Of a stretch of 64,000 nt of DNA, positions 45,655-54,742 are shown piece by piece. This stretch comes from Chitinophagaceae bacterium. GTDB taxonomy: Bacteria; Bacteroidota; Bacteroidia; Chitinophagales; Chitinophagaceae. Each line of letters opens with the position of its first letter. Within the stretch, counting starts at the first letter, position 1. The notes under the pieces are model-generated. The model made no database searches. It was not told the DNA's origin and saw only the letters and a program-made list of their open reading frames with translations. Both the position numbers and the translations under genes were made by a program. The stretch is taken from the NCBI GenBank assembly GCA_019638595.1, contig JAHBTJ010000025.1:35491-99490 (forward strand), given 5' to 3'.

Positions 45655-46554
45655 ATGAAAGCGATATTTGAAAGCATACTGGTACTAACCCTTATCATGG
45701 GTTATCATAGCCATTCCTTTGCGCAACAGGCAACTAATACAGGCAAGTTAAGCCTGCGCAAAGTAGAGCCTTACGAAATGCAGGTAACGTATAACAAGAC
45801 TTCGCACCTGATATTCCCGTCCGCAATCCGTTATGTGGATTTGGGCAGTGAATACCTGATAGCAGGCAAGGCAGAAGATGCGGAAAACGTACTACGCATA
45901 AAAGCTGCCGTTAAGGATTTCCCGGACGAAACCAATTTTTCAGTCATTACCAATGACGGCAGGTTTTACAACTTCAACGTGTATTACAGTGCCAATCCTG
46001 CCACCATGAATTACGACCTGCTGACCATGCAAAAGGCTACGGACAGGGAGAACGGCAACGATGTATTGTTTGAAGAATTAGGCAACAATTCGCCATCACT
46101 GGCGGGGCTGTTACTGGAAACCATTTACAAAAAGAACAAAAGGATTGTAAAGCATATCGGTTCCAAAAGCTACGGCATACAGTTTTTGCTAAAGGGTATC
46201 TACGTTCACAACGGTAAATTTTATTTCCATACGGAGTTGCGCAATAAAAGCAATGTGCCTTTCCAGGTTGATTTTGTGAATTTCAAAATAGTGGATAAGA
46301 AAGTTGCCAAACGTACCGTAGTGCAGGAAAAGCCTTTAACCCCGTTGCGCATGTACAAACCACTGGATGAAATTGCTGGTAACAGCGTGGAGCAAAACGT
46401 GTTCCTGCTCGACCAGTTTACCATTGCCGATGATAAGGTGCTGGTGATTGAAATTTTTGAAAAGAACGGCGGCAGACAGCAAACCTTACAGGTGGAAAAC
46501 TCCGACCTGGTACACGCAAGGCAAATAAACGATATGCACCTAAAGATTAATTAA
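45655..46554 (+). CDS. traN: TraN, VirB9-like periplasmic channel protein
   Basis: 299 residues from ATG 45,655, preceded by an A/G-rich AGAAAGAAAG. The upstream ATG 45,625 would put ten charged residues before the signal peptide (SILVLTLIMGYHSHSFAQQ). The C-terminal part contains RTVVQEKPLTPLRMYKP and a beta-rich fold, as in DUF4138/TraN. It abuts traM and precedes traO in the normal order. Confidence 0.9.
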   Translation: MKAIFESILVLTLIMGYHSHSFAQQATNTGKLSLRKVEPYEMQVTYNKTSHLIFPSAIRYVDLGSEYLIAGKAEDAENVLRIKAAVKDFPDETNFSVITNDGRFYNFNVYYSANPATMNYDLLTMQKATDRENGNDVLFEELGNNSPSLAGLLLETIYKKNKRIVKHIGSKSYGIQFLLKGIYVHNGKFYFHTELRNKSNVPFQVDFVNFKIVDKKVAKRTVVQEKPLTPLRMYKPLDEIAGNSVEQNVFLLDQFTIADDKVLVIEIFEKNGGRQQTLQVENSDLVHARQINDMHLKIN

Positions 46555-46570
46555 CCAAACAGAAAGAACA

Positions 46571-47128
46571 ATGATAAAATACATTTTTGCTGTGATGCTT
46601 GCCATGCTAAGCATTACGGCAGTACAGGCACAGCGGATGATGCCCAAACAAAAAGGGCTGGAAGTAAATGCAGGTTTATTGTCCAAAGAAGCAGATAAAA
46701 ATTACTACCTGAACATTATGCTTACCGTAAACGGGAAAAACGGCAATTACTGGTTGTGGGGTGCGGAGTACACCCACCAGCTTGCCGGGTACAGGGATTT
46801 GCAAATACCGCTTGAAGCCTATACCGGCGAAGTGGGTTACAGTCTTCAGTTGTTGGGCAATGCAAGAAAGAGCATCACCCTGAACGCAGGCATAACCGCC
46901 GTTGCTGGTTACGAAACCATTAACCGGGGCAAGGCAACGCTGTATGACGGGGCAACCATCCTTGATAAAGACAATTTCATTTACGGAGCCGGTGGGCGTT
47001 TGTCTTTTGAAACGTATTTGTCCGACCGTTTTGTATTGCTCCTGCAAGGGCGTACCAAAGTGGTATGGGGTACGGATTTAAAACAGTTCCGTCCATCGGC
47101 AGGCGTGGGACTAAGGTTTAACTTTTAA
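46571..47128 (+). CDS. traO: TraO, outer-membrane-associated conjugation protein
   Basis: 185 residues with a signal peptide (FAVMLAMLSITAVQAQ) and a beta-barrel-like body of alternating strands (NYWLWGAEYTHQLAGY; GYSLQLLGNARKSITLNAGI) ending GVGLRFNF, a terminal Phe typical of outer-membrane proteins. It matches TraO by family pattern and position. Confidence 0.88.
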   Translation: MIKYIFAVMLAMLSITAVQAQRMMPKQKGLEVNAGLLSKEADKNYYLNIMLTVNGKNGNYWLWGAEYTHQLAGYRDLQIPLEAYTGEVGYSLQLLGNARKSITLNAGITAVAGYETINRGKATLYDGATILDKDNFIYGAGGRLSFETYLSDRFVLLLQGRTKVVWGTDLKQFRPSAGVGLRFNF

Positions 47129-47141
47129 AAGAGCATAAATA

Positions 47142-47576
47142 ATGAAACGATTATTGAATAAAAGCAGATTTATAGGGGTGCTTGCGTTGGTCATTGTAAG
47201 TGCCCTAACGTTATCGTCCTGCAATAAGGACGAACTGGACGTACAACAGGATTACCCGTTTGAGGTAAATGTGATGCCTGTTCCCGGAGATATAGCAAAC
47301 GGGCAGACCGTTGAAATAAGGATTACGGTACAGCGAAGCGGCAACTTCAACGATGCAAAATATTTTATCCGTTATTTCCAATATGACGGGCAAGGTACTT
47401 TGCAGTATTACAATGATGCACCGTATATGCCTAACGACCTGTACCCGTTGCCTCAAACCCAATTCAGGTTATACTATACCTCGCAGTCCACCGTATCGCA
47501 GTCGTTCGATATATGGGTGTCGGACAACTTCGGGAATGAAAAGCAGGTGAGCTTTGAGTTTAACAGTAGCGATTAG
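47142..47576 (+). CDS. traQ: TraQ-like DUF3872 lipoprotein, last gene of the tra operon
   Basis: 144 residues with a lipobox (LTLSSCNKDE, Cys27) and a beta-sandwich-like domain (DYPFEVNVMPVPGDIANGQTVEIRITVQRSGNF...; FDIWVSDNFGNEKQVSFEF) characteristic of DUF3872/TraQ. The TraP primase normally between TraO and TraQ is missing. A strong terminator follows. Confidence 0.88.
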   Translation: MKRLLNKSRFIGVLALVIVSALTLSSCNKDELDVQQDYPFEVNVMPVPGDIANGQTVEIRITVQRSGNFNDAKYFIRYFQYDGQGTLQYYNDAPYMPNDLYPLPQTQFRLYYTSQSTVSQSFDIWVSDNFGNEKQVSFEFNSSD

Positions 47577-47580
47577 AAAC

Positions 47581-47612
47581 AAAAAATCCTGCCCGGTGTG
47601 GCGGGATTTTTT
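47581..47612 (+). terminator. Intrinsic terminator of the tra operon
   Basis: Stem AATCCTGCC / GGCGGGATT with a 6-nt loop and a run of six T on the plus strand, beginning a few bases after the traQ stop. Confidence 0.88.
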
Positions 47613-47687
47613 CATTTAACCCCGGTCGTATTTTGCATTTTTACCGAATACAAAACCCACAATAAGCGGCGATACCAATAAAGTGAG

Positions 47688-47724
47688 CGGTACAGGTCTT
47701 TACGGTCTGTACCGTTTTTCTTTT
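47688..47724 (+). terminator. Second terminator hairpin
   Basis: Stem CGGTACAG / CTGTACCG, 11-nt loop, then TTTTTCTTTT. It lies 75 bp past the first terminator and may insulate the next promoter from tra read-through. The sequence between (47,613-47,687) shows no gene. Confidence 0.8.
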
Positions 47725-47820
47725 ATATCAAATATACGAGCAAGCAAACCTTGCGACTATACTGCATGTGCCGGAATTGAATTAGGCAGGTAAATCCTAA
47801 TCAGAAAGAGGGACTTAGGA

Positions 47821-47851
47821 TTGTATAAGACAATCAACATTGCTATCTTTG
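47821..47851 (+). promoter_or_regulatory. Promoter of the lone receiver gene
   Basis: TTG (47,821-47,823), 20 bp, then TATCTTTG (47,844-47,851), an exact fit to the Bacteroidota -33/-7 consensus. It implies a leader of about 210 nt before the ATG at 48,068. Confidence 0.75.
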
Positions 47852-47897
47852 CACCTGAAAATACTAGAAAAATTTAAAGTGTTTTTGCTTTAAATCT

Positions 47898-48053
47898 CGA
47901 TACTAAAAACTGGTAATTTTTAAATCCCGAGATATAAGTAAGAACGCTCATGCTATGGCGTGGGCGCTCGCTTATTCGGGATTAGGCTACCAGTGCCTTA
48001 GTATCGGTAAGTGTAGTTGCCTGCGCTTTTTTCATTTGCAGGCTCCGCAACTT
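47898..48053 (+). ncRNA. Long structured 5' leader (two hairpins) before the receiver gene
   Basis: The first hairpin (47,898-48,006) pairs CGATACTA with TAGTATCG, ACTGGTA with TACCAGT, AATCCCGA with TCGGGATT, and TAAG with CTTA, through small internal loops to a GC-rich apical region. A second (about 48,010-48,053) pairs AAGT..GTTGC..CTGC with GCAG..GCAAC.TT. No ORF is present. A riboswitch-like, attenuator or stability element is possible. It matches no class I can name. Confidence 0.6.
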
Positions 48054-48067
48054 AAAAAACAGATATT

Positions 48068-48499
48068 ATGGACACTGCAAATAATAATTCCATTCAAGTA
48101 GCTATTGTGGATAACAATGTACAGCTTCGGGATAATTCTGTAAAGCAACTTGAAAACTCTGGCTTTACCGTATTTTTTCAAGCTGGAAGCGGACAAGATG
48201 CGCTTCAAAAATTAAAGGGAAATAACAATTTGCCCGATGTTTGCATCATTGAAGAAAATTTGGAAGCCGCTAAAGTTTTATTGGAAATATATCCCGATTT
48301 GAAAGTCCTGATTTCAAGCATGAATGACAATGAGGAAAATGTTACGGATATGCTGAAAACAGGCGTGTCAGGCTATATACTGAAATTCGCCGACCCGGAC
48401 GAAATGATAACTGCCGTTAAAGCATTGAGCGAAAATAGAAAATATTTCAGTGTCGGGATTAGTGGGATAGCAATGGAATATTTTGTACAGCAATCATAA
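48068..48499 (+). CDS. Stand-alone response-regulator receiver with Glu at the phosphoacceptor
   Basis: 143 residues, a single REC domain without an output domain. The first acidic site is VAIVDNN (Asp15, normally DD). The phosphoacceptor position in PDVCIIEENL is Glu62 instead of Asp. The Ser (SS at 83-84) and Lys106 (YILK) positions are kept. Glu there can mimic phosphorylation, so the domain may be permanently in the active form or respond to a different input. It sits behind a long structured leader, tail to tail with the Abi gene. Confidence 0.8.
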   Translation: MDTANNNSIQVAIVDNNVQLRDNSVKQLENSGFTVFFQAGSGQDALQKLKGNNNLPDVCIIEENLEAAKVLLEIYPDLKVLISSMNDNEENVTDMLKTGVSGYILKFADPDEMITAVKALSENRKYFSVGISGIAMEYFVQQS

Positions 48500-48525
48500 T
48501 CTATTAGTGATTTGGGATTTGTGTG

Positions 48526-49458
48526 TCATATATGCACTGTTTCAATTAATTCAGCCGTTTCTCCATTTGTGGCTAAATATAAAATTGCAATTTCAGAAAC
48601 TACTCCAACTAATAGCTTGGCATACTTGATTTCAAGTCCTTTGAAATTTGCATCTTTTCCGTGTCCTGTTCCATAGCCATTGCGTAATTCACCTACACCT
48701 TGAACAATGGTTCCAATTCCACTTAATATTTGCTTGATTGCCTTTTCCGCTTTGTCAGGGTCATCCGCTTCTTTGGGTTTAAAGTCTAAGGCATTTGTTG
48801 TTGCTTTGAGCAATTGAGGCAATGTCCAATCTGAATTTATAGCTTCACCTTTTTGTCGAAGTATAGATTTACAGGTTGTTTCAAGAAGTTCTTTTGCTGT
48901 ACCAATCGCCAAGTCTGTGTCTTTGTGGATGGCGTCAGTCATCGTATTAATTTTGCCATTCACATAAGCAGTATTCAAGTACCGTTTTATTTCTACTTTT
49001 TTAGCGACTAATTGAGCTTGTCCAATTGCTTTCTGCCGTCCAGAGAATATTGGCTTACCCGAAATTTCGTCCGTTTGGGCAATCTCAAATCCGTCAGCAG
49101 CTAAGTGTTTATTATAAATTTCAACCAACTTTGAAACGTCCTCCGAATTTGTCCTTACTCTTGGATGAACGGTTGCAGAAAGAAACCTTAGATAAATTTC
49201 ATCATCAGAATGTAAAAGATTTATTCTTGGGTCACCATAAATCCAGTCCTCATCCCAATCGTTATTATTCACCATGTGCTGATAGATGTCGTCATAGGCA
49301 TTTGTGTACCGGTAATCTCTTGATGGCAAACTTTTCAAATCATAAAGTCTGGCTAAAAAGTCTGGCTCTGTTTGATTGCCGTGATACCAAAGTTTTCCGA
49401 TGGTCATCTCATCGGCTATATGTCGTCCTGTTACGTCTGATATTTTGTTATTTGCCAT
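48526..49458 (-). CDS. AbiJ-like abortive infection protein
   Basis: 310 residues. The N-terminal 130 match the AbiJ N-terminal domain 3 pattern (RLYDLKSLPSRDYRYTNAYDDIYQH; DEDWIYGDPRINLL; LSATVHPRVR). The C-terminal 130 match the Abi_C domain (LAIGTAKELLETTCKSIL...; GELRNGYGTGHGK). Abi proteins stop phage growth by killing or arresting the host. RxxxGTGHG-like C-terminal residues resemble HEPN RNase families, but activity is not proven. It is the third likely defence gene of the element, away from the traD-traE block. Confidence 0.82.
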   Translation of the reverse strand: MANNKISDVTGRHIADEMTIGKLWYHGNQTEPDFLARLYDLKSLPSRDYRYTNAYDDIYQHMVNNNDWDEDWIYGDPRINLLHSDDEIYLRFLSATVHPRVRTNSEDVSKLVEIYNKHLAADGFEIAQTDEISGKPIFSGRQKAIGQAQLVAKKVEIKRYLNTAYVNGKINTMTDAIHKDTDLAIGTAKELLETTCKSILRQKGEAINSDWTLPQLLKATTNALDFKPKEADDPDKAEKAIKQILSGIGTIVQGVGELRNGYGTGHGKDANFKGLEIKYAKLLVGVVSEIAILYLATNGETAELIETVHI

Positions 49459-49573
49459 TTATTCTAAATCGAAATACTGTCTAAAATAACAAATTTAACA
49501 AAACAAATTTTTCTTAAACAGAAGATAAAATGAACGCTATCACAAACCACGATACATTCTTTTGCTTCTTTTC

Positions 49574-51515
49574 GTGTGTCCTGAATGAGCGTATGCTAAG
49601 ATATAAAGCTCAGTGTTGAATAAGAGATGGCAGTCGGCCTGCCGCACACATTATGCAGATAAGGTGTGCAAACCACCCAAAGGTGCTGTATTCAAAAGAT
49701 ATGGTGCTGAACGTTTGGGTTAAAAGGTTACGCTTCAGCGTAATCAGGTAAGTGTAATGAAGCTGAATGTGAATGAACCGTTTACTTAATGTGTCGAAAG
49801 CAATCAAATGTTGGCAAAACTGCTGGTAAGAAAAGTCTGGCAGGACAGACTGTGACGGATAGCTGCTTACTGGTCACAGGCCAACCGGCATAAAGACGGC
49901 AGGAGCATTACACAGGCTCTTATTCGGAACAGGAGAGGCTTCGCTGGTGGTGTGCCAAAAGGCTTTGCAGGATGTCATACATGGCAGGCGATATAATGAT
50001 AGATTATAGAGCTTATTACTGCAACTCAATTTCACCAAAGGTGGGAGATACACTGGCAAGCGTCGGACGAAGCCATAGTAGTGATGATATCCGCCGAAAG
50101 GCGGATGTAGCGAAGGGCTTCGGTTATCTGGTCAAAAGTATTTAATCACAACTTATGGTTGTGCAAACAACCGTTAAGGAAGAAGAGTAAAGAAAATGAC
50201 AAAATCATTACCTATCACCAAGAGAATGGTGTATGATAGCTACCTTAAAGTGCTGTCCAAAGCAGGAGGAGCTGGCATTGACGGACAGAGCATAAAGATG
50301 TTCAATAAAGATATGTCAGCCAACCTGTACAAACTATGGAACCGCATGACATCGGGCAGCTATTTTCCACCTCCGGTGAAAACAGTATTTATTCCCAAGA
50401 AACAGGGTGGGTTAAGACCATTGGGTATCCCCACCGTAAGTGACCGTATTGCACAGGGAGTAGTAAAAGATTATCTTGAACCAGTAATGGAAACTCTATT
50501 TCACAATTACTCATACGGTTACAGGCCCGGCAAAAGTGCACATGATGCATTAAGCCGGTGCCAGGATAACTGTGTGAAATATGCATGGGTGATAGACGTT
50601 GATATTAAAGGGTATTTCGACAACATCAGCCATTCCATACTACTGCAATTGCTACAAAGGCATACGCAGGAAAAGTGGGTGCTGATGTATGTGGAAAGAT
50701 GGCTCAAAGCTTCAGCAGAAAAAGAGGACGGCAGCATTGCGGTAAGAACACAAGGTACACCGCAGGGAGGTGTAATAAGCCCGTTGTTGGCTAATCTGTA
50801 CCTGCATCACGCCTTTGACAAATGGATGGATGAAACCAATCCGAGATGCCCCTTCGAGCGGTATGCGGATGATATAGTTATCCATTGCGGCACGAAAGAA
50901 GAAGCTGAAAGGTTGTTGTTACTGTTGGTAAGTAGGATGCAGGAGTATAATCTTACACTTCATCCTGAAAAGACAAAGATTGTGTATTGTAAAAACTATC
51001 ACCGTACCGAACATCATACTAATGAAAGCTTCACATTCCTTAGTTATAGTTATCAGCCAAGGATGAAGAAAGATAAGTTTGGACGTGGTAAACGTACATA
51101 CATGATTTTTGCTCCGGCTATATGTAACAAGGCTAAAACGAGTATCCGAGAAGTAATAAAAGCTGTACTGATACCGAGAAATATAGGTCAGTCGCTGGAA
51201 GGCTTTGCTAAGATACTTAACCCCAAAATCAGAGGGTGGGTAAACTACTACACTCGGTTTTACAGAGACAATATGCTGAAAATATTCTTTTATTTAAATG
51301 TGAAAATCAGAAAGTGGATAAGAAATAAATACAGAATAAAAAGAAAGCATGCTGTGCTAATAAAATACCATGCAATACAAAAGGAATATCCTGACTTGTT
51401 TTATCATTGGAAACTTGGAATAAAAGAATGATTGGATAACAAGAGCCGTGTGAGGTGAGAGTCTCAAGCACGGTTCTGTGAGCGGCTTGGGCTGAAATGC
51501 CCAGGCCTACTCGAC
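49574..51515 (+). mobile_element. Group II intron
   Basis: The 5' end begins GTGTG (49,574), close to the GUGYG consensus. The 3' part has a typical bacterial domain V (51,443-51,477; GAGCCGTG...CACGGTTC) and a domain VI-like stem ending at CTCGAC (51,515). A reverse transcriptase ORF lies in domain IV. The intron is about 1.94 kb. Exact ends are uncertain by a few bases. Joining the exons gives only a 30-codon ORF starting at 49,530, so it may have inserted in a non-coding or very small gene. Confidence 0.85.
50196..51431 (+). CDS. ltrA: Group II intron reverse transcriptase/maturase
   Basis: 411 residues with RT motifs in order: LRPLGIPTVSDRIAQ, SYGYRPGKSAHDAL, VIDVDIKGYFDNI, GTPQGGVISPLLANLYLH, and the catalytic YADD at 223-226. 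A GIIM maturase domain follows (AKILNPKIRGWVNYYTRFYR). There is no HNH endonuclease domain, so mobility would use existing nicks or replication forks. It should splice and mobilise its own intron. Confidence 0.95.
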   Translation: MTKSLPITKRMVYDSYLKVLSKAGGAGIDGQSIKMFNKDMSANLYKLWNRMTSGSYFPPPVKTVFIPKKQGGLRPLGIPTVSDRIAQGVVKDYLEPVMETLFHNYSYGYRPGKSAHDALSRCQDNCVKYAWVIDVDIKGYFDNISHSILLQLLQRHTQEKWVLMYVERWLKASAEKEDGSIAVRTQGTPQGGVISPLLANLYLHHAFDKWMDETNPRCPFERYADDIVIHCGTKEEAERLLLLLVSRMQEYNLTLHPEKTKIVYCKNYHRTEHHTNESFTFLSYSYQPRMKKDKFGRGKRTYMIFAPAICNKAKTSIREVIKAVLIPRNIGQSLEGFAKILNPKIRGWVNYYTRFYRDNMLKIFFYLNVKIRKWIRNKYRIKRKHAVLIKYHAIQKEYPDLFYHWKLGIKE

Positions 51516-51760
51516 TTTACCCGCATATATGAAAAGAAGTCCTCTGAAACAACAAATGGGATAATGAATATCCCAATAACAAACCCGCAACCTGTTTGGC
51601 AAAATGCGGAAAGCCTGGATTTGTAGCGGGGCATTTTGCAAAGGGGTTGCACCGCTTTAAAGCAAAAAGACTGCCTCGACCATCGGGAGGGGGTGTCTTT
51701 TTGCCGCCCGGTTTTCCGGGCTAAGATACAGGAGCGGTAAAGCGCTCCCGTAAATGTTAT
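51516..51760. other. Hairpin-rich gap between intron and ardA
   Basis: 245 bp with no supported gene. Three hairpins stand together: AAAAAGAC...GTCTTTTT (51,664-51,702), GCCCGG/CCGGGC (51,706-51,721) and GGAGCG/CGCTCC (51,731-51,748). The first, read on the minus strand, ends in TTTTTGC and probably terminates ardA. Confidence 0.6.
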
Positions 51761-52297
51761 TTATGAATTGTAGAATACATAACCGTCCTCGCTCCAATAG
51801 TCGCCTAAAAACAAGTCCCTTGCGTAAGCCTCGTAATCGAAATACTGCTTTGCGAAGTCTGACAGGTCGTGCCGTTCCTCTACAAGCTCACTTGCAAAAT
51901 CTTCTTCGCTGTCATACTTGCCGATGTAGTCGCTTTCAAAGGCACTGATTAGGTCGTCTATATCTTCCTCCGATAAACTGCGATGCCCGTTATTGCACCA
52001 TATCAGGAAAGGCTCTTTTTGGGTTTCTTCCATATTCTCGAAAGCCTCGATAACTTCAAATATGTTATCGCTTATCGAACATTCGCTAATTAAACCCTCC
52101 GGGATATTTTCGTAATCCTGAAACATAAATTCGGGGTCTTCTTCGTCATTGTGGAGTTCATGACAGGCTTCGTAAAATTCCTCCTTGTCTGCATAGTCCG
52201 ACAGGTTTAACCATTTCCCGAATATTGAACCGTCATTGTATTTTGCGTATGTTCCGACATATACGGCAGCTTCTGATATATTGATTTGATGTGTCAT
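51761..52297 (-). CDS. ardA: ArdA-family antirestriction protein
   Basis: I start at ATG 52,297 (178 residues), because the 38 residues before it in the same frame show no domain. The protein begins AAVYVGTYAKYNDGSIFGKWLNLSDYADKEEF. It is strongly acidic, with the ArdA pattern ESDYIGKYDSEEDFASELVEE and ...FDYEAYARDLFLGDYW at the end. ArdA is a DNA mimic that blocks type I restriction enzymes in a new recipient, protecting incoming ICE DNA. Confidence 0.92.
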   Translation of the reverse strand: MTHQINISEAAVYVGTYAKYNDGSIFGKWLNLSDYADKEEFYEACHELHNDEEDPEFMFQDYENIPEGLISECSISDNIFEVIEAFENMEETQKEPFLIWCNNGHRSLSEEDIDDLISAFESDYIGKYDSEEDFASELVEERHDLSDFAKQYFDYEAYARDLFLGDYWSEDGYVFYNS

Positions 52298-52831
52298 TTC
52301 TTTAGTGTTTGATAGTGATTGAATTGATTTTTTTGATTTATTCGGTATGGTGGGGAGGTGCTGTTTCGTTTCAATACCATTTCCACTGCTGTTAATCTTC
52401 ATACCTGACATTTTTTTTATTCGTCTAAGGAGCCGGAGTATGCTATGTTTCGTTTCACGAGCATAAAAGGTTAGTGTTTAGGAGGCACAAGGTTTTGGGA
52501 AAAAATACTACCCAACGGGTGGAGATTTTTTTCCAAACTTGCATGACCTTTTGCCTCCGTTAAGAACACGGTCATACCTTTGCTCTTGAAACGGAACAAT
52601 AAAAGCATACTCGCTTCTTCAATAAAAAAAATCGTGGAAGTAATGAAGATTGCAGTGGGAATGGTATAAAGCGGATAGTAACCATTCATCCGGCTAACCG
52701 GATTTTTTGGCAAAGACAATTACAGCCAAATCATACTGCTGAAAGACAATAGCAAAGCCTCTTTCCATCAACTATTTAAGTTTACCAATACGGAATAATC
52801 CGACACGGGAACAACTAAAATAGCGTTGAAG
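52298..52831. other. Gene-free region upstream of ardA
   Basis: 534 bp. It holds the 78-nt hairpin at 52,481-52,558, two GTTTCGTTTCA repeats (52,363 and 52,447), and presumably the ardA promoter. A minus-strand ORF at 52,471-52,719 is not convincing. No other gene is seen. Confidence 0.5.
52481..52558. repeat. 78-nt near-perfect inverted repeat
   Basis: GGAGGCACAAGGT pairs with ACCTTTTGCCTCC (12 of 13), and TTTGGGAAAAAAT with ATTTTTTTCCAAA (12 of 13). An inner ACCC/GGGT closes an AAC loop. An 8-nt bulge (CTTGCATG) lies on one side. No target duplication is seen at its ends. Confidence 0.8.
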
Positions 52832-52993
52832 ATGGAACGAGAAGAAGAAAAAGGTTTAACTCCCGAAAGAGTTATGCAAATCCTGGAGAAGAAAGGAACG
52901 CATATAGATATAGAGGAAGCAAAAATCATTTTAGAATTTGTTAAGAAGATTGCTCATATAGCAGTCAACCAGTATCTAAGGGGATGCCTTTAA
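52832..52993 (+). CDS. 53-residue helical protein overlapping the recombinase start
   Basis: The ORF begins MEREEEKGLTPERVMQILEK and ends AVNQYLRGCL. It is charged, largely helical, with no signal or span. Its stop overlaps a possible recombinase ATG at 52,984 and lies 11 bp before the likelier ATG at 53,005, so the two genes are probably one transcript. A recombination-directionality or regulatory partner is plausible from position only. Confidence 0.6.
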   Translation: MEREEEKGLTPERVMQILEKKGTHIDIEEAKIILEFVKKIAHIAVNQYLRGCL

Positions 52994-53004
52994 AAGCGGT
53001 TGTA

Positions 53005-54608
<1,604 letters not shown>

Positions 54609-54742
54609 GGGGGTGCAAAAGTAAGGCTTTTGTTTGAATCGGCATATCCATTTCATGCAAAAAACCTGTAATGCCACTGTGTGAAACTGGTGTATTTAAA
54701 CACCTGCCGCTTACCGTGCTTTCCTTATTTTTGCGCTCCTGT

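Noticed and set aside
52471-52719. Minus-strand ORF of 82 codons upstream of ardA
   Set aside because: It runs through the 78-nt hairpin, has no domain, and no convincing start signal. I treat it as chance.
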